A stretch of DNA of 64,000 bases from Shewanella sp. c952 (GTDB lineage: Bacteria; Pseudomonadota; Gammaproteobacteria; Enterobacterales; Shewanellaceae): assembly GCF_019654975.1 (NCBI RefSeq), contig NZ_BPEW01000002.1, positions 62,001-126,000 of the forward strand. Direction: 5' to 3'. Each line of letters starts with the position of its first letter. The stretch's first letter is position 1. The notes below the pieces were generated by a model that searched no databases, was not told the DNA's origin, and saw only the letters and a list, made by a program, of their open reading frames with translations. This document shows, piece after piece, positions 44,520 to 55,188 of this stretch. The position numbers were made by a program, and so were the translations under genes.

Positions 44520-45737
44520 CTAGCGAACAAACGATTCGCCATATTCCATAGGCTCAAGCTTAAAGTAGCTCGCTATAGATTGGCCCATATCAGCAAAGCT
44601 GTTACGTAGGCCTAATGATCCAGGTTCGAGCCCTGCACCATATGCTAAAACCGGTACTCGTTCGCGAGTATGATCACTACCAGGCCAAGTTGGGTCACAA
44701 CCATGGTCAGCAGTAAGCAGTAAGAAGTCATCTTCGTCTAGCAGAGCCAAAATCTCTGGTAAGCGAGCATCGAAATACTCTAGGCTGCGAGCATAACCAG
44801 CAACATCACGGCGATGACCATAATGAGAGTCAAAATCAACAAAGTTAGTGAATACAATCGTATTATCACCCGCTTGTTTAACCTGCTCTAGCGTGGCATC
44901 AAACAATGCTTCAAGCCCTGTCGCTTTTACTTTTTGAGTAATACCGCAATGCGCATAGATGTCAGCAATCTTGCCCACACTAACCACTTCACCGCCGGCA
45001 GCTTTAAGCTTATCGAGTACAGTTGGCGCTGGAGGCTCAACCGCATAGTCACGACGATTGCCTGTACGCTCAAAGTTACTTGCATCAGTACCTACGAATG
45101 GGCGGGCAATAACACGACCAATGTTGTAATCAGCTAGCTCTTCACGGGCGATAATGCAAAGCTCATATAATTTTTCAAGTCCAAAGCTCTCTTCATGACA
45201 AGCAATCTGGAACACTGAATCGGCAGAGGTATAGAAAATAGGCTTACCAGTCCGCATATGCTCTTCACCAAGTTCTTCTAGGATCACAGTTCCTGAAGAG
45301 TGGCAGTTACCGAGAAACTCAGTTAAACCTGCACGAGCAAGTATCTTATCTGTAAGTTCCTGCGGGAAAGAGTTAGTCAGATCGCTAAAGTAGCCCCATT
45401 CATATAAAACAGGTACACCCGCCATTTCCCAATGTCCACTCGGCGTGTCTTTACCTGAGCTTAATTCATCGGCATGACCGTAAGCGCCGATAATCTCGAC
45501 ATCATCACCAAAACCAGCAGGGAATTCACCTGTGCTCTCTTTAGATGCGTGACCTAAACCCAAGCGTGCTAGGTTTGGTAATTTTAATGGCCCTTCACGG
45601 CCGTCATTTGCTTTACCTTCAGCACATGCTTTTGCGATGTGTCCAAAAGTGTCTGATCCTACGTCGCCAAAGGCTTCTGCATCATGTGCAGCCCCTACGC
45701 CGAATGAATCTAGCATCATGATTATAGTACGTTTCAT
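44520..45737 (-). CDS. deoB: Phosphopentomutase DeoB
   Basis: 405 residues from the ATG at 45737 (GGAG nine bases ahead; an upstream in-frame ATG at 45815 lies within deoA). Starts [20 protein letters not shown] with the metal-binding Asp, and has further metal ligands in LTADHGCDP and SDHTRE, as in the alkaline phosphatase superfamily. It turns (deoxy)ribose-1-phosphate into the 5-phosphate. Thirteen bases after deoA. Confidence 0.96.
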   Translation of the reverse strand: MKRTIIMMLDSFGVGAAHDAEAFGDVGSDTFGHIAKACAEGKANDGREGPLKLPNLARLGLGHASKESTGEFPAGFGDDVEIIGAYGHADELSSGKDTPSGHWEMAGVPVLYEWGYFSDLTNSFPQELTDKILARAGLTEFLGNCHSSGTVILEELGEEHMRTGKPIFYTSADSVFQIACHEESFGLEKLYELCIIAREELADYNIGRVIARPFVGTDASNFERTGNRRDYAVEPPAPTVLDKLKAAGGEVVSVGKIADIYAHCGITQKVKATGLEALFDATLEQVKQAGDNTIVFTNFVDFDSHYGHRRDVAGYARSLEYFDARLPEILALLDEDDFLLLTADHGCDPTWPGSDHTRERVPVLAYGAGLEPGSLGLRNSFADMGQSIASYFKLEPMEYGESFVR

Positions 45738-45750
45738 AAACTGTGCTCCG

Positions 45751-47082
45751 TTACAGATCTGACTCACGGATATAACGATATATCTCAGGAGTTTTCTCTG
45801 GTTTGGTATCGCCAATGTGAATCGCTTTTTTCACTGCAGCTTCAGCTTCAGCAAAGGCACCTTCAGATTGAGCGTGTATAAATGCAATAGGCTTGTCGGC
45901 ACTGATTTCATCGCCAAGGGCGCAAACTTTAGTCAGTCCAACACTGTAATCAAGTGTGTCACCAGGCTTGCGACGTCCGCCACCTAAGGTAACAACGGCA
46001 AGGCCCAACTCACGGGTATCCATTGCAGTTGCAAAACCAGTTTGGTCAGCGTAAACAGGACGAATGATTTGTGAATCAGGTAGGTATTTACTGTAGTTCT
46101 CTACGAAATCAGTCGGTCCACCAAGACCGGATACCATGCGGCCAAATATCTCAGCAGCTTTACCGTTGTCGAGCACTTCATTCAGCTTGGCACGTGCCTC
46201 CGCTTCATTGCTTGCAATACCACCAAGGGTAAGCATTTCTGCGCAAAGTCCCATAGTCACTTCGTAAAGACGAGGATTACGGTAAGCACCGGTCATGAAG
46301 TCGACAGCTTCTTTAACCTCAACCGCATTACCTGCACATGAAGCCAAAACTTGGTTCATATCAGTTAATAATGCGGTTGTTTTAGTACCAGCACCATTAG
46401 CAACAGCAGTGATACTGCGGGCAAGCTCTTCAGATGCTTCGTAGGTAGGCATAAAGGCGCCAGTACCAACTTTGACATCCATCGCTAGGGCATCGAGGCC
46501 TGCGGCAAGCTTTTTAGAAAGAATAGATGCAGTAATAAGTGAGATAGACTCTACTGTCGCGGTATTGTCGCGGATAGAGTAAAAGCGTTTATCTGCAGGG
46601 ACAAGATCACCTGTCTGACCAATAATTGCTACGCCAGCCTCTTTTACCACTTTGCGAAACAGTGCACTGTCAGGCTCAGTATTGTAACCAGGAATAGCAT
46701 CAAACTTATCAAGTGTACCGCCAGTATGACCAAGGCCGCGACCTGAAATCATCGGTACATAACCACCACAAGCTGCAGCCATAGGGCCTAACATCAAACT
46801 AATGACATCCCCCACACCGCCGGTTGAGTGCTTATCGATAATTGGACCATTAAGGTCAAGAGATTTCCAGTCGAGAACCGTACCGGAGTCACGCATGGAT
46901 GTGGTAAGCGCGATACGCTCATCCATATTCATGTCGTTGAAATAAACAGCCATACCGAGTGCAGCGATCTGCCCTTCAGATACAGTGTTATTGGTGATGC
47001 CATTCACGAAGAATTGGATCTCTTCAGTTGAAAGGACTTCAGCATTACGTTTTTTACGAATAATTTCTTGAGCTAAAAACAT
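45751..47082 (-). CDS. deoA: Thymidine phosphorylase DeoA
   Basis: 443 residues with the signature [20 protein letters not shown] (about 114-133) and the [10 protein letters not shown] phosphate site (about 82). It splits thymidine to thymine and deoxyribose-1-phosphate. It is separated from deoC by 163 bases, longer than within a tight operon; a possible CRP half-site lies there. Confidence 0.97.
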   Translation of the reverse strand: MFLAQEIIRKKRNAEVLSTEEIQFFVNGITNNTVSEGQIAALGMAVYFNDMNMDERIALTTSMRDSGTVLDWKSLDLNGPIIDKHSTGGVGDVISLMLGPMAAACGGYVPMISGRGLGHTGGTLDKFDAIPGYNTEPDSALFRKVVKEAGVAIIGQTGDLVPADKRFYSIRDNTATVESISLITASILSKKLAAGLDALAMDVKVGTGAFMPTYEASEELARSITAVANGAGTKTTALLTDMNQVLASCAGNAVEVKEAVDFMTGAYRNPRLYEVTMGLCAEMLTLGGIASNEAEARAKLNEVLDNGKAAEIFGRMVSGLGGPTDFVENYSKYLPDSQIIRPVYADQTGFATAMDTRELGLAVVTLGGGRRKPGDTLDYSVGLTKVCALGDEISADKPIAFIHAQSEGAFAEAEAAVKKAIHIGDTKPEKTPEIYRYIRESDL

Positions 47083-47245
47083 GTACTACCTCCAAGAATG
47101 TAACTGAGTTCCCAACTAAGGTAACTTTCAGCTAGCAATCTGCTAAAGGGGAATCAAAAGCCGTAATATAGTTACATCATAACGGACTTTTGATACACCT
47201 AATTAGATTTAGATCACACTTAACAACAAGCTAAATCAGTAAAGA

Positions 47246-48019
47246 TTAGTAACCTTGTGGTCCTTTAGGTGCGTCACCTAACTCCAATGTATGAAGTAAG
47301 TTAGTTAGTAGGCTAGAAGCGCCAAAACGGAACGTAGCAGGAGTTGCCCAGTCGTCACCTAGAAGACGTGCAGCAACACCTAAAAACTCTGCAGCTGCTG
47401 CAGCATCTTTTACGCCACCAGCAGGCTTAAAGCCAACCTTTGTGTTCTTTTCGCTGATCACTGTCATCATAATTTCAGCAGCTTCAAGAGTTGCGTTGAC
47501 AGCAACTTTACCTGTTGAAGTCTTAATGAAGTCAGCACCCGCATCGATTGATAGCTCAGATGCTTTACGGATAAGCGCAGGATCTGCAAGAACACCTGAT
47601 TCAATGATAACTTTCAAGATTGCTTCATCGCCACAAGCTTCTTTACAGGCTTTAACGAGCTCAAAACCGACAGTTTCGTTACCCGCCATTAATGCGCGGT
47701 ATGGAAAAACAACATCAACTTCATCTGCGCCGTAAGCAACTGCTGCACGCGTCTCTAATACTGCAATGGCAATATCGTCGTTACCGTGTGGGAAGTTAGT
47801 CACTGTTGCGATTTTGATATCATCGCCGCCAATCTCATTTAGCGTTTTACGTGCAATAGGAATAAAGCGAGGGTAGATACAAATAGCAGCAGTGTCGCCA
47901 GCTGGCGTCTTAGCTTTATGACATAAATCGATAACCTTCTGATCGGTATCGTCGTCATTTAGCGTAGTAAGATCCATTAAACTAATGGCTTGTTGTGCTG
48001 CTTTTTTTAAGTCGCTCAT
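47246..48019 (-). CDS. deoC: Deoxyribose-phosphate aldolase DeoC
   Basis: 257 residues from the ATG at 48019, ten bases after CGGAGAG; a frame start at 48043 lacks this. It is a class I aldolase barrel with the Schiff-base lysine in [14 protein letters not shown] (about 167) and the second lysine in [11 protein letters not shown] (about 201). It yields acetaldehyde and glyceraldehyde-3-phosphate from deoxyribose-5-phosphate. First gene of the deo series. Confidence 0.96.
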   Translation of the reverse strand: MSDLKKAAQQAISLMDLTTLNDDDTDQKVIDLCHKAKTPAGDTAAICIYPRFIPIARKTLNEIGGDDIKIATVTNFPHGNDDIAIAVLETRAAVAYGADEVDVVFPYRALMAGNETVGFELVKACKEACGDEAILKVIIESGVLADPALIRKASELSIDAGADFIKTSTGKVAVNATLEAAEIMMTVISEKNTKVGFKPAGGVKDAAAAAEFLGVAARLLGDDWATPATFRFGASSLLTNLLHTLELGDAPKGPQGY

Positions 48020-48100
48020 AATAGCTCTCCGAGACATATTCAAATAGTAAAATTTTGATAGAAATTTGTCGTATAGCTGCGCTTAGAGGTGGCTGTTTTG

Positions 48101-48106
48101 ATTATA
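48101..48106 (-). promoter_or_regulatory. Candidate -10 of the deoC promoter
   Basis: Exact TATAAT on the minus strand, about 80 bases before the start codon, without a good -35. This fits an activator-dependent promoter. Confidence 0.5.
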
Positions 48107-48197
48107 GTTATGGGCCGGGCCTTCGAGCATTGCCAAACCTTAATGATGGGCATCGATTGATGATGCTCAACTTAAGGTCAATATTCAGGTATCCAAC

Positions 48198-48240
48198 ATT
48201 GCAACGTCTTTGCATTGCAATAATCTTGACACTAGTGTCA
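48198..48240. promoter_or_regulatory. Operator candidates upstream of deoC
   Basis: Two ATTGCAA repeats 16 bases apart (48198 and 48214) resemble CytR half-sites (GTTGCATT). They are followed by a perfect 14-base palindrome TGACACTAGTGTCA (48227-48240). All lie 95-140 bases upstream of the candidate -10. Regulator identity is inferred from the pathway. Confidence 0.45.
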
Positions 48241-48477
48241 CGACTTGAATCCATGAAGACCGGGAAGGGAGATAGATACTGCTTATGTCTGCCTTTCCGC
48301 GAAAAGTCCTTTTTAGCGCGTAATAAATCTTATATCACTTTCAATTAATACTTACCTAAACAAGCTAATTAAATATAGTTCATGCTTAAGTAAAAATTAA
48401 TCTGTTTGCGTTACCAAAATGACTAAAAATCGAAATAAAAATTAAAGGTTCAACATCAATATGTTTAGAAGATAGTT
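48241..48477. other. Intergenic region between deoC and tsx, no gene seen
   Basis: AT-rich. The open frame on the plus strand from 48055 to 48348 has no family resemblance or ribosome site and covers the deoC promoter, so I do not call it a gene. Confidence 0.5.
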
Positions 48478-48501
48478 AGAGCCGCGATATTTCGCGGCTC
48501 T
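48478..48501 (-). terminator. Hairpin after tsx
   Basis: Perfect ten-base stem AGAGCCGCGA/TCGCGGCTCT with a four-base loop, 31 bases after the tsx stop. There is no T run, so termination may be partial. Confidence 0.6.
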
Positions 48502-48532
48502 GACAGATACTTAACTGTTCTTTAAGCGATGC

Positions 48533-49450
48533 TTAGAACTTGTAAGTAGCTGTTAGGTAATGTGCAAAACCAGTTGACTCTAGGCCAAATGTTCCGTCAT
48601 CTTTAAGAAGGTATACATCTTTGTATGCTTTAAGACCATAACCTAGTGCATAGTTCTCTGAATGCCAATGCAGACCAAAGTAAGCTGCACCACCGCTTGA
48701 AGTAAATGTAGTATTTACGAAGTCGCCGTTGTCGTCATAAGCTTTAACTTCGTCAGCACCGAACTGGTAATCAACATAACCTTGGAAAGAAACAAAGCTA
48801 CCATTGTCAAAGTTCATTACGGGCTTGAACCAGTTCATAGAGAACTGGTAACCGTTCCAATCTTTAGTGTTAAAATCGTATGCGCCATATAGGTTCATGC
48901 CAGTTTTACCTAACCATGGAACCATAACATCAGCACCGATCCCCCAGAATGACATATTTACGTCACCAGGATTATTGATAACTGAAGGACCTTCAGCTCC
49001 TTCAACATCAAACGAAATGCTCTGGCCACTAATTGCACCACCACCCCAGTTGAATAGAGTTGAGAAGTAAACTTCTTGGATAGGACCAAGAGAAAGATCC
49101 CAACCAGTTATTGCATCGATAGAGAAACGAGGCGCAAACTTCATGAACATCTTGCTCTTACCAGCAGTTTTGTCACCAGAACTGCTGTTAGTTAGGTTGA
49201 ATACATCAACATAACCGTATAAGTCAACAACACCAGCGCGGCCGCCGAATTCCATCTCTAGGTAATCATGTCCGCCGTCATCAGCGTCAGAACGTGGAAG
49301 TTCATTGAACGCGTACATTGCGTTGAACTGCATCCAGCTGTAATCGCCAGAGCGGATATCTTCGCCGCGATCTGCTGCAAAAGTAGGTGCTGCCATTGTA
49401 GCTGTAGCTGCTAGTGCTGTAGCTAGTGCGATAGTTTTAACGTTTTTCAT
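48533..49450 (-). CDS. tsx: Nucleoside-specific channel Tsx (OmpK family)
   Basis: 305 residues from the ATG at 49450, six bases after GGGG (an adjacent ATG at 49453 is equally possible). Signal peptide ends TFA-ADR. SGDYSWMQFNAMYAF and a beta-barrel ending FAHYLTATYKF match the Tsx/OmpK channel family. It admits nucleosides across the outer membrane, in step with NupC and the Deo enzymes next to it. Confidence 0.9.
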   Translation of the reverse strand: MKNVKTIALATALAATATMAAPTFAADRGEDIRSGDYSWMQFNAMYAFNELPRSDADDGGHDYLEMEFGGRAGVVDLYGYVDVFNLTNSSSGDKTAGKSKMFMKFAPRFSIDAITGWDLSLGPIQEVYFSTLFNWGGGAISGQSISFDVEGAEGPSVINNPGDVNMSFWGIGADVMVPWLGKTGMNLYGAYDFNTKDWNGYQFSMNWFKPVMNFDNGSFVSFQGYVDYQFGADEVKAYDDNGDFVNTTFTSSGGAAYFGLHWHSENYALGYGLKAYKDVYLLKDDGTFGLESTGFAHYLTATYKF

Positions 49451-49789
49451 CATCAACCCCATTTATTTATGGTTTGCTGCTCGACTTTATGAAGAGTCAG
49501 CGTTTCTTTTTTATGGCGCGCATTCTACTTAATTTATGTCAAACTTCAACACTATTTATGTAAAAATGCGAACACTAAGTTTTAACATTCGAACAAAGTC
49601 ATGATTTGTCGACAGATTATTTTGTCTGATCATTGTTATTGTCGTATTTAAGTCGAAATAATCCCTAATCTTAGTTATTGATCATTCCGTAAAACTTTGT
49701 AATTGGAAAACGATTGACTTAATTGTGGCTCTGCTCTGAGTGAGCAGAACCAAGACTGAGCAACACATGCCACTCAGTCAATTTGAGGC
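49451..49789. other. Intergenic region between nupC and tsx
   Basis: Holds the tsx promoter region. On the minus strand GTTCGAATGTT and GTTCGCATTT repeat about 21 bases apart (49567-49594), like a weak CytR-type direct repeat. An imperfect hairpin GGCTCTGCTC/GAGCAGAACC (49727-49751) may end nupC transcripts. Confidence 0.4.
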
Positions 49790-51064
49790 TTACAATGCTA
49801 GGAATAGACCAGCAAGTGTTGCACTCATAAGGTTTGCTAGTGATGCTGCGATAACCGCACGAACACCAAGCTTAGCAAGGTCGTGACGACGGCTTGGAGC
49901 CATAGCGCCTAGACCACCAAGTAGAATTGCGATTGAAGATAAGTTAGCAAATCCACATAGTGCGAATGAGATGATAGCTTTAGTTCTATCAGTCATAGCA
50001 ACACCAGTTTCAGCAACAACTATACCGCCATCAGCAATATCTTTTAGGTATGGAGCAAAGTTTAGGTAAGCAACGAATTCGTTAACAATGATCTTCTGAC
50101 CAATGAAAGAACCAGCAACCATTGCTTCATTCCAAGGCACACCGATTAGGAATGCTAAAGGCATGAACAAGTAACCTAAGATAAGCTCTAGAGAAAGATT
50201 CTCGAAACCAACTAGTCCACCAAGGCCGCCTAACATACCGTTAAGCATTGCAATAAGACCAACGAATGCTAGAAGCATTGCACCAACGTTTAGTGCTAAA
50301 TGCATACCAGAAGCAGCACCGGCAGCAGCAGCGTCAATAACGTTAGCTGGCTTGTCAGTGTCTTCAGGCAGATCGCCCATTTCGTTTTTAGTGTCTTCAG
50401 TCTCAGGATGGATAAGCTTAGCCATCATTAGACCACCAGGAGCGGCCATGAAAGATGCAGCAACTAAGTACTCAATCTTAACGCCCATACCAGCGTAACC
50501 AGCAAGTACCGCACCAGCGATAGATGCAAGACCACCAACCATGATAGCGAATAGCTCTGAGTTAGTCATAGTCGCAATAAATGGACGTACAACTAATGGC
50601 GCTTCAGTTTGACCTACGAAGATATTTGCAGTAGCAGACATAGACTCAGTACGGCTTGTGCCCAATGCTTTCTGAAGACCACCACCGATGAACTTAATTA
50701 CCATCTGCATGATGCCAAGGTAGTAAAGAACAGCAATCAAAGAAGAGAAGAAGATAATTACAGGTAGTACGCGAATAGCGAAGACGAAGCCAACACCGTT
50801 TGCGAACATAGCGTCAGTACCTAGACCACCAAATAGGAAGTCGATACCAGCTTGAGAGTAACCAATAACACTGGCAACACCCATTGAAACGCCACCAAGT
50901 ACTTCTTGTCCAACTGGTACATACAATACGAAACCACCGAAAGCGGCTTGAATTGCTAGTGCACCTAGAACAGTACGTTTGTTAATTGCTTTTTTATTAT
51001 TTGAAAGCCCGAAAGCGATCGCTAGTAAGGTGACCACCCCTACTAAACTCATTAAAATATCCAT
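49790..51064 (-). CDS. nupC: NupC-type concentrative nucleoside transporter
   Basis: 424 residues, CNT family, with about ten membrane helices. Signature segments are [12 protein letters not shown] (about 171) and the late [19 protein letters not shown] (about 373). It couples nucleoside uptake to an ion gradient. It is upstream of tsx in the same direction, separated by 339 bases. A TATAAT at 51128-51133 (minus) is a plausible -10. Confidence 0.94.
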   Translation of the reverse strand: MDILMSLVGVVTLLAIAFGLSNNKKAINKRTVLGALAIQAAFGGFVLYVPVGQEVLGGVSMGVASVIGYSQAGIDFLFGGLGTDAMFANGVGFVFAIRVLPVIIFFSSLIAVLYYLGIMQMVIKFIGGGLQKALGTSRTESMSATANIFVGQTEAPLVVRPFIATMTNSELFAIMVGGLASIAGAVLAGYAGMGVKIEYLVAASFMAAPGGLMMAKLIHPETEDTKNEMGDLPEDTDKPANVIDAAAAGAASGMHLALNVGAMLLAFVGLIAMLNGMLGGLGGLVGFENLSLELILGYLFMPLAFLIGVPWNEAMVAGSFIGQKIIVNEFVAYLNFAPYLKDIADGGIVVAETGVAMTDRTKAIISFALCGFANLSSIAILLGGLGAMAPSRRHDLAKLGVRAVIAASLANLMSATLAGLFLAL

Positions 51065-51241
51065 TAACCATCACCCTATTGTTAATACTTTTTAATTATG
51101 TTGTTAACCAACCTTTTTCCGCGGTCGATTATACCCGACCAGACGCTCAAAAGCGTCGTCTTGATCAAATTTTTGAAGTTTTATTTCAATGATTTCGTTA
51201 GTTATTATGATGCGAGTTACATCTGTTCAATCAAAATAAAA

Positions 51242-52048
51242 CTAAAGGTCAAAGAGTTGCGAAACATTCAAATACAGCTGTTCTGATACAAGAACATTAG
51301 TTTTTTTCTGCAAACTTGCCATTTTTTTAAGTAATAAAGGCAAAATAAGTGGTGAATTACGATCATTATCACTATTTTGAGGCCTCATAGCAGGTGAATC
51401 GGTTTCTAACACGAATGCATTGAGGGGTAATTCAGCCACTGTTCGTTGCAACTTATGAGCATTATCATTCAAAAGTAATCCGCCAATACCTAACTTATAA
51501 CCTAAATGAACATAACGTGATGCCAACTCGGGTCCGCCATAAAAGCCATGGATCACCCCTTTTCTGGCGTTGTTACTGACTTTGAGCTGGTTAAGCATCT
51601 CTTCATGGCTTTTAACACAATGAATAATGAGAGGTAGGTCAAACTCTTCAGCGAGCGAAATTTGAGCTCTAAATACCGATAATTGTGTTGCGAAATTACT
51701 TTTATGTAACTTATCTAAACCGCACTCGCCAATTGCTACAAGTTTTCCACCTTGCTGCGATCCTAATAACAACTCCCTGAGATTAGGTAACGTTTGCGCT
51801 GTCATCAAATCACAAAACCAAGGGTGTACACCTAATGCAAAGGGACAATCAAACTGCTTGGCAATGCGAATTTGGTTTGCCCATTTGTCTTCTGAAACGC
51901 CAGGGATCACAACTTGCTCAATCCCCTGCGCCCTTATCTGTTGAAACAGTTCGCCTCTATCGTGATCAAACTCGCTAAAATCCAAATGAGCGTGACTATC
52001 TATCATTGGAAATACTTTTAACTGTTCATCATTCACTAATAATGTCAT
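51242..52048 (-). CDS. TatD-family metal-dependent hydrolase (YjjV-like)
   Basis: 268 residues with TIM-barrel metal ligands in IDSHAHLDF (about 16), GVHPWF, VAIGECGLD, LIIHCVKSHEE, HGFYGG and LETDSPAM. TatD proteins act as DNases or deacylases; the YjjV branch is less studied and sits near deo genes in enterobacteria too. GAGAGA precedes the ATG; a second Met at 52006 lacks a site. Confidence 0.85.
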   Translation of the reverse strand: MTLLVNDEQLKVFPMIDSHAHLDFSEFDHDRGELFQQIRAQGIEQVVIPGVSEDKWANQIRIAKQFDCPFALGVHPWFCDLMTAQTLPNLRELLLGSQQGGKLVAIGECGLDKLHKSNFATQLSVFRAQISLAEEFDLPLIIHCVKSHEEMLNQLKVSNNARKGVIHGFYGGPELASRYVHLGYKLGIGGLLLNDNAHKLQRTVAELPLNAFVLETDSPAMRPQNSDNDRNSPLILPLLLKKMASLQKKTNVLVSEQLYLNVSQLFDL

Positions 52049-52115
52049 GGCTTATCTCTCTGTTCGCTCACTATCAAAGGTCAATATAACAAGTCTCCCT
52101 ATTATTGTAATACTA

Positions 52116-52268
52116 GGGTCGGTTGTTCTTTCGAGCTTAGTTTTTGTTCGATTCTTTACCGTAAGGAATAATGCTCCTAGTGCAAGGCTTGAGCAATGAC
52201 GCTTAGCCGTCTAAGTGAAGAACTCGTAACGCATTCGAGTCATAAAAGAATAGAAGCAATGAATCAAA
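52116..52268. mobile_element. Truncated relative of the MITE at 28339
   Basis: About 150 bases match the left half of 28339-28629, from GGGTCGGTTGTTCTTTC through TTCTTTACCGTAAGGAATAA to CATAAAAGAATAGAAGC, with scattered substitutions. The right half and right inverted repeat are missing. It lies between the divergent-looking ends of tatD (start) and prfC (stop). Confidence 0.75.
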
Positions 52269-52302
52269 TCTTTGACTGCTTCAACTTAACAATAAACAGC
52301 CA

Positions 52303-52332
52303 ATAAAAAACCCAAGCCATGGCTTGGGTTTC
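52303..52332 (-). terminator. Terminator of prfC
   Basis: Self-complementary AAACCCAAGCCATGGCTTGG plus GTTT, followed on the minus strand by T6, 32 bases after the prfC stop. Confidence 0.85.
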
Positions 52333-52363
52333 AGTATCGAGTATCAAATATCAGTGACTAAGA

Positions 52364-53944
52364 TTAGTTCTCACGCGTCTTAGCAAACTCAATATCAGGG
52401 TAGCGTTCCATCGAAAGGTTCAAATTCACCATTGTCGGTGCGATATAAGTGAGGTTATCACCGCCATCAAGTGCTAAGTTCATGCTGCACTTACGCTTGA
52501 ATTCGTCCAGCTTTTTATGATCATCACAATAAACCCAGCGTGCAGTTGCAACACTGATAGCTTCATAGATAGCTTCGACCTTATATTCAGTCTTTAGGCG
52601 ACCTACAACCACTTCAAATTGCAGCACACCAACGGCACCTACAATCAAGTCATTACTGTCTAATGGTCTAAATACCTGTACGGCGCCCTCTTCAGAAAGC
52701 TGTACTAAGCCCTTTAGCAGCTGTTTTTGCTTTAATGGATCTTTGAGGCGAATACGACGGAACATCTCTGGAGCAAAGTTTGGTACACCGGTAAAGCGTA
52801 ACTTCTCGCCTTGAGTAAAGGTGTCACCAATGCGAATCGTACCGTGGTTATGCAAACCAATAATATCACCAGGGTAGGCAGCCTCTGCACGGTTTCGATC
52901 GCCCGCCATAAAGGTCAACGCATCGCTAACGTTTACATCTTTACCTAAACGTACATGATGCATCTTCATGCCCTGCTCATAACGCCCAGAACAGATCCGC
53001 ATAAACGCGACACGATCACGATGCTTAGGATCCATATTGGCTTGGATCTTAAACACGAAACCAGTGAATTTAGATTCTATTGGCTCAATATTACGCGCTT
53101 CCGTTTCACGCGCTTGTGGGATAGGCGCCCATTCAACGATACCGTCAAGAATATGGTCAACACCAAAGTTACCTAATGCGGTACCAAAATAAACCGGGGT
53201 TAGCTCGCCTTTAAGAAACTGTTCACGATCAAATTCGTGAGCCGCGCCAGCCACTAACTCCATTTCATCACGGATCTCTTCAGCATAGCTGCCGATTGCT
53301 TCGTCAAGTTCTGGATTATCTAGTCCTTTAATGACTTTTGAGTCTTGAATGGTGTGACCCATACCATTTTGGTACAAAATCACCTCATCGCGTAAAAGGT
53401 GGTACACACCTTTAAACTCTTTACCGGCACCAATTGGCCAAGTGATGGGTGCACACTTAATGTTTAGCACCTCTTCAACTTCATCCATCAACTCAATTGG
53501 ATCTCGAATATCTCGGTCGAGTTTGTTCATAAAGGTGACAATTGGCGTATCGCGCAAACGAGTCACTTCCATCAACTTAATGGTACGCTGCTCTACACCT
53601 TTAGCTGAATCGATCACCATCAGACATGAGTCTACAGCGGTTAGCGTACGGTAAGTATCTTCAGAGAAGTCTTCGTGACCAGGTGTGTCAAGAAGGTTTA
53701 CTAACGCATCATTGTATGGAAACTGCATCACAGAAGTAGTAATCGAGATACCACGGTCTTTTTCCATCTCCATCCAGTCAGACTTAGCGTGCTGACCTGA
53801 TTTTTTGCCTTTTACTGTGCCCGCTTTTTGCAAAGCGTTGCCGAATAAAAGAACCTTTTCAGTAATGGTGGTTTTACCCGCATCTGGGTGAGAGATGATG
53901 GCGAAAGTGCGACGCTTGTCGACCTCAACTTTATAGCCTGACAT
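52364..53944 (-). CDS. prfC: Peptide chain release factor 3 (RF3)
   Basis: 526 residues from the ATG at 53944; the longer frame (53995) has an atypical Cys-rich leader. GTPase motifs: [10 protein letters not shown] (G1), DTPGHEDF (G3), MNKLDR (G4). The protein matches RF3 in length and in its C-terminal domains. It recycles RF1/RF2 from the ribosome after peptide release. Confidence 0.96.
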   Translation of the reverse strand: MSGYKVEVDKRRTFAIISHPDAGKTTITEKVLLFGNALQKAGTVKGKKSGQHAKSDWMEMEKDRGISITTSVMQFPYNDALVNLLDTPGHEDFSEDTYRTLTAVDSCLMVIDSAKGVEQRTIKLMEVTRLRDTPIVTFMNKLDRDIRDPIELMDEVEEVLNIKCAPITWPIGAGKEFKGVYHLLRDEVILYQNGMGHTIQDSKVIKGLDNPELDEAIGSYAEEIRDEMELVAGAAHEFDREQFLKGELTPVYFGTALGNFGVDHILDGIVEWAPIPQARETEARNIEPIESKFTGFVFKIQANMDPKHRDRVAFMRICSGRYEQGMKMHHVRLGKDVNVSDALTFMAGDRNRAEAAYPGDIIGLHNHGTIRIGDTFTQGEKLRFTGVPNFAPEMFRRIRLKDPLKQKQLLKGLVQLSEEGAVQVFRPLDSNDLIVGAVGVLQFEVVVGRLKTEYKVEAIYEAISVATARWVYCDDHKKLDEFKRKCSMNLALDGGDNLTYIAPTMVNLNLSMERYPDIEFAKTREN

Positions 53945-54052
53945 GTATACCTGTAATTCTGGGAGTTCACAAAGGCGGCAATTATAGCTGTTCACCTATA
54001 TTTTGGCTACCAGTGCAGCAGCTTAAAACGAATTCAAAATCTCATTCAGCCA

Positions 54053-54079
54053 ATAAAAAAGCCCCCATATAGGAGGCTT
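54053..54079 (-). terminator. Terminator of nlpI
   Basis: On the minus strand an eight-base stem AAGCCTCC/GGGGGCTT (one T-G pair) is followed by T4-6, 20 bases after the stop. Confidence 0.78.
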
Positions 54080-54097
54080 ATAGAGGATCATTCAGGC

Positions 54098-54991
54098 TTA
54101 GTTAACGGCAGGACTCATTGCGGCACCAACTCTTGCAAGTTCGAGACGCGCATATCTATGCTCAACAAAGTCATAGATGTTTGTCGCTAATGCTAAGCGG
54201 AAGTAATTAGCTGCCTCGGCATTATCACCGCGATATTGGGCAATTTTTGCCATATAAAAATAGGCTTCACATAAACGCTCAGCATATTCATTCGGATGCT
54301 TTAACCCCTCTTTAGCTAACGCGAACACAGCTTCTTTATCTTTTTTACCTAGGTAGTAGTCAACTAAGGCACTTGACCAAGCGTCGGGGTTCAACTTAGC
54401 GCGGTTCTCAATCATTCTGGCGGTAGCGGCTTGCTCATCGATTTCTCGTTCAGCAAGGAAAAGCCATAACACACGATAACCATCAGATGGGTCGCGGCTA
54501 TAAAACATATCCATATCCGATACGGCTAATTCAGAGCGCTCTCCATAATAAAGCGAGATGCCGCGATTAAGATAGGCATAATCGTACTCTGGAGACAACT
54601 CAAGTACCGCATCAAATGCCTCATAGGCGCTTTCGAACTCATTTTCTTGGGTATAGTAAATACCAAGGAAGTTATACGCGTCGGCAAGGTTAGGTTGTAA
54701 CTTCAATGCCTGGTGGAAATCAATTCGGCTTAGAATACGCAAACCAACTCGGTCATAAATCACACCGCGGTCATAATGGAAGCGTGCACGCTGCTCTTGG
54801 GTTAACTCCATGCTTGAAAGTATTTCATTTAGCTTAGCTAACGTTATCTCAAGCTTATAGTCAGGGGAAACAGGAGCAACTTTAATAGCGTCAGGTTGGT
54901 TACTACCTGCTTGAGTTGATACACATCCGGTCAGCAATATACTGATCCCAGCCATCACTGCAATTGCAGTGGTACGCATCTTTTGATTCAT
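54098..54991 (-). CDS. nlpI: Lipoprotein NlpI (TPR protein)
   Basis: 297 residues with lipobox LLTGC (Cys 22) and tetratricopeptide repeats (about 60-160: RARFHYDRGVIYDRVG, NLADAYNFLGIYYTQ, YDYAYLNRGISLYYG). NlpI is an outer membrane lipoprotein that recruits the Prc protease to peptidoglycan hydrolases. AGG precedes the ATG. It follows pnp after about 200 bases, as in most gammaproteobacteria. Confidence 0.93.
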   Translation of the reverse strand: MNQKMRTTAIAVMAGISILLTGCVSTQAGSNQPDAIKVAPVSPDYKLEITLAKLNEILSSMELTQEQRARFHYDRGVIYDRVGLRILSRIDFHQALKLQPNLADAYNFLGIYYTQENEFESAYEAFDAVLELSPEYDYAYLNRGISLYYGERSELAVSDMDMFYSRDPSDGYRVLWLFLAEREIDEQAATARMIENRAKLNPDAWSSALVDYYLGKKDKEAVFALAKEGLKHPNEYAERLCEAYFYMAKIAQYRGDNAEAANYFRLALATNIYDFVEHRYARLELARVGAAMSPAVN

Positions 54992-55144
54992 CCATTTAAC
55001 CTTTTGAGTTCAGCAATAGCTCCAATCATAGCAATCCCCTGTTACTACTGCTATCAAGGAATTGAAAAATAATCTCATTTACAGCAAATAATCCCAACTA
55101 CGGCGAGAAACCTTGCTATATAAAGCGGTAAATAACACCAACAA

Positions 55145-55171
55145 AAAAGGAGGCCACTAGGGCCTCCTTTT
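55145..55171 (-). terminator. Terminator of pnp
   Basis: Eleven-base perfect stem AAAAGGAGGCC/GGCCTCCTTTT with a five-base loop, 18 bases after the stop. Confidence 0.9.
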
Positions 55172-55188
55172 GAATAAACGATTAACGT

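Noticed and set aside
48055..48348. 97-codon plus-strand ORF upstream of deoC
   Set aside because: No ribosome site, basic and cysteine-rich composition without family likeness, and it covers the deoC promoter and operators.
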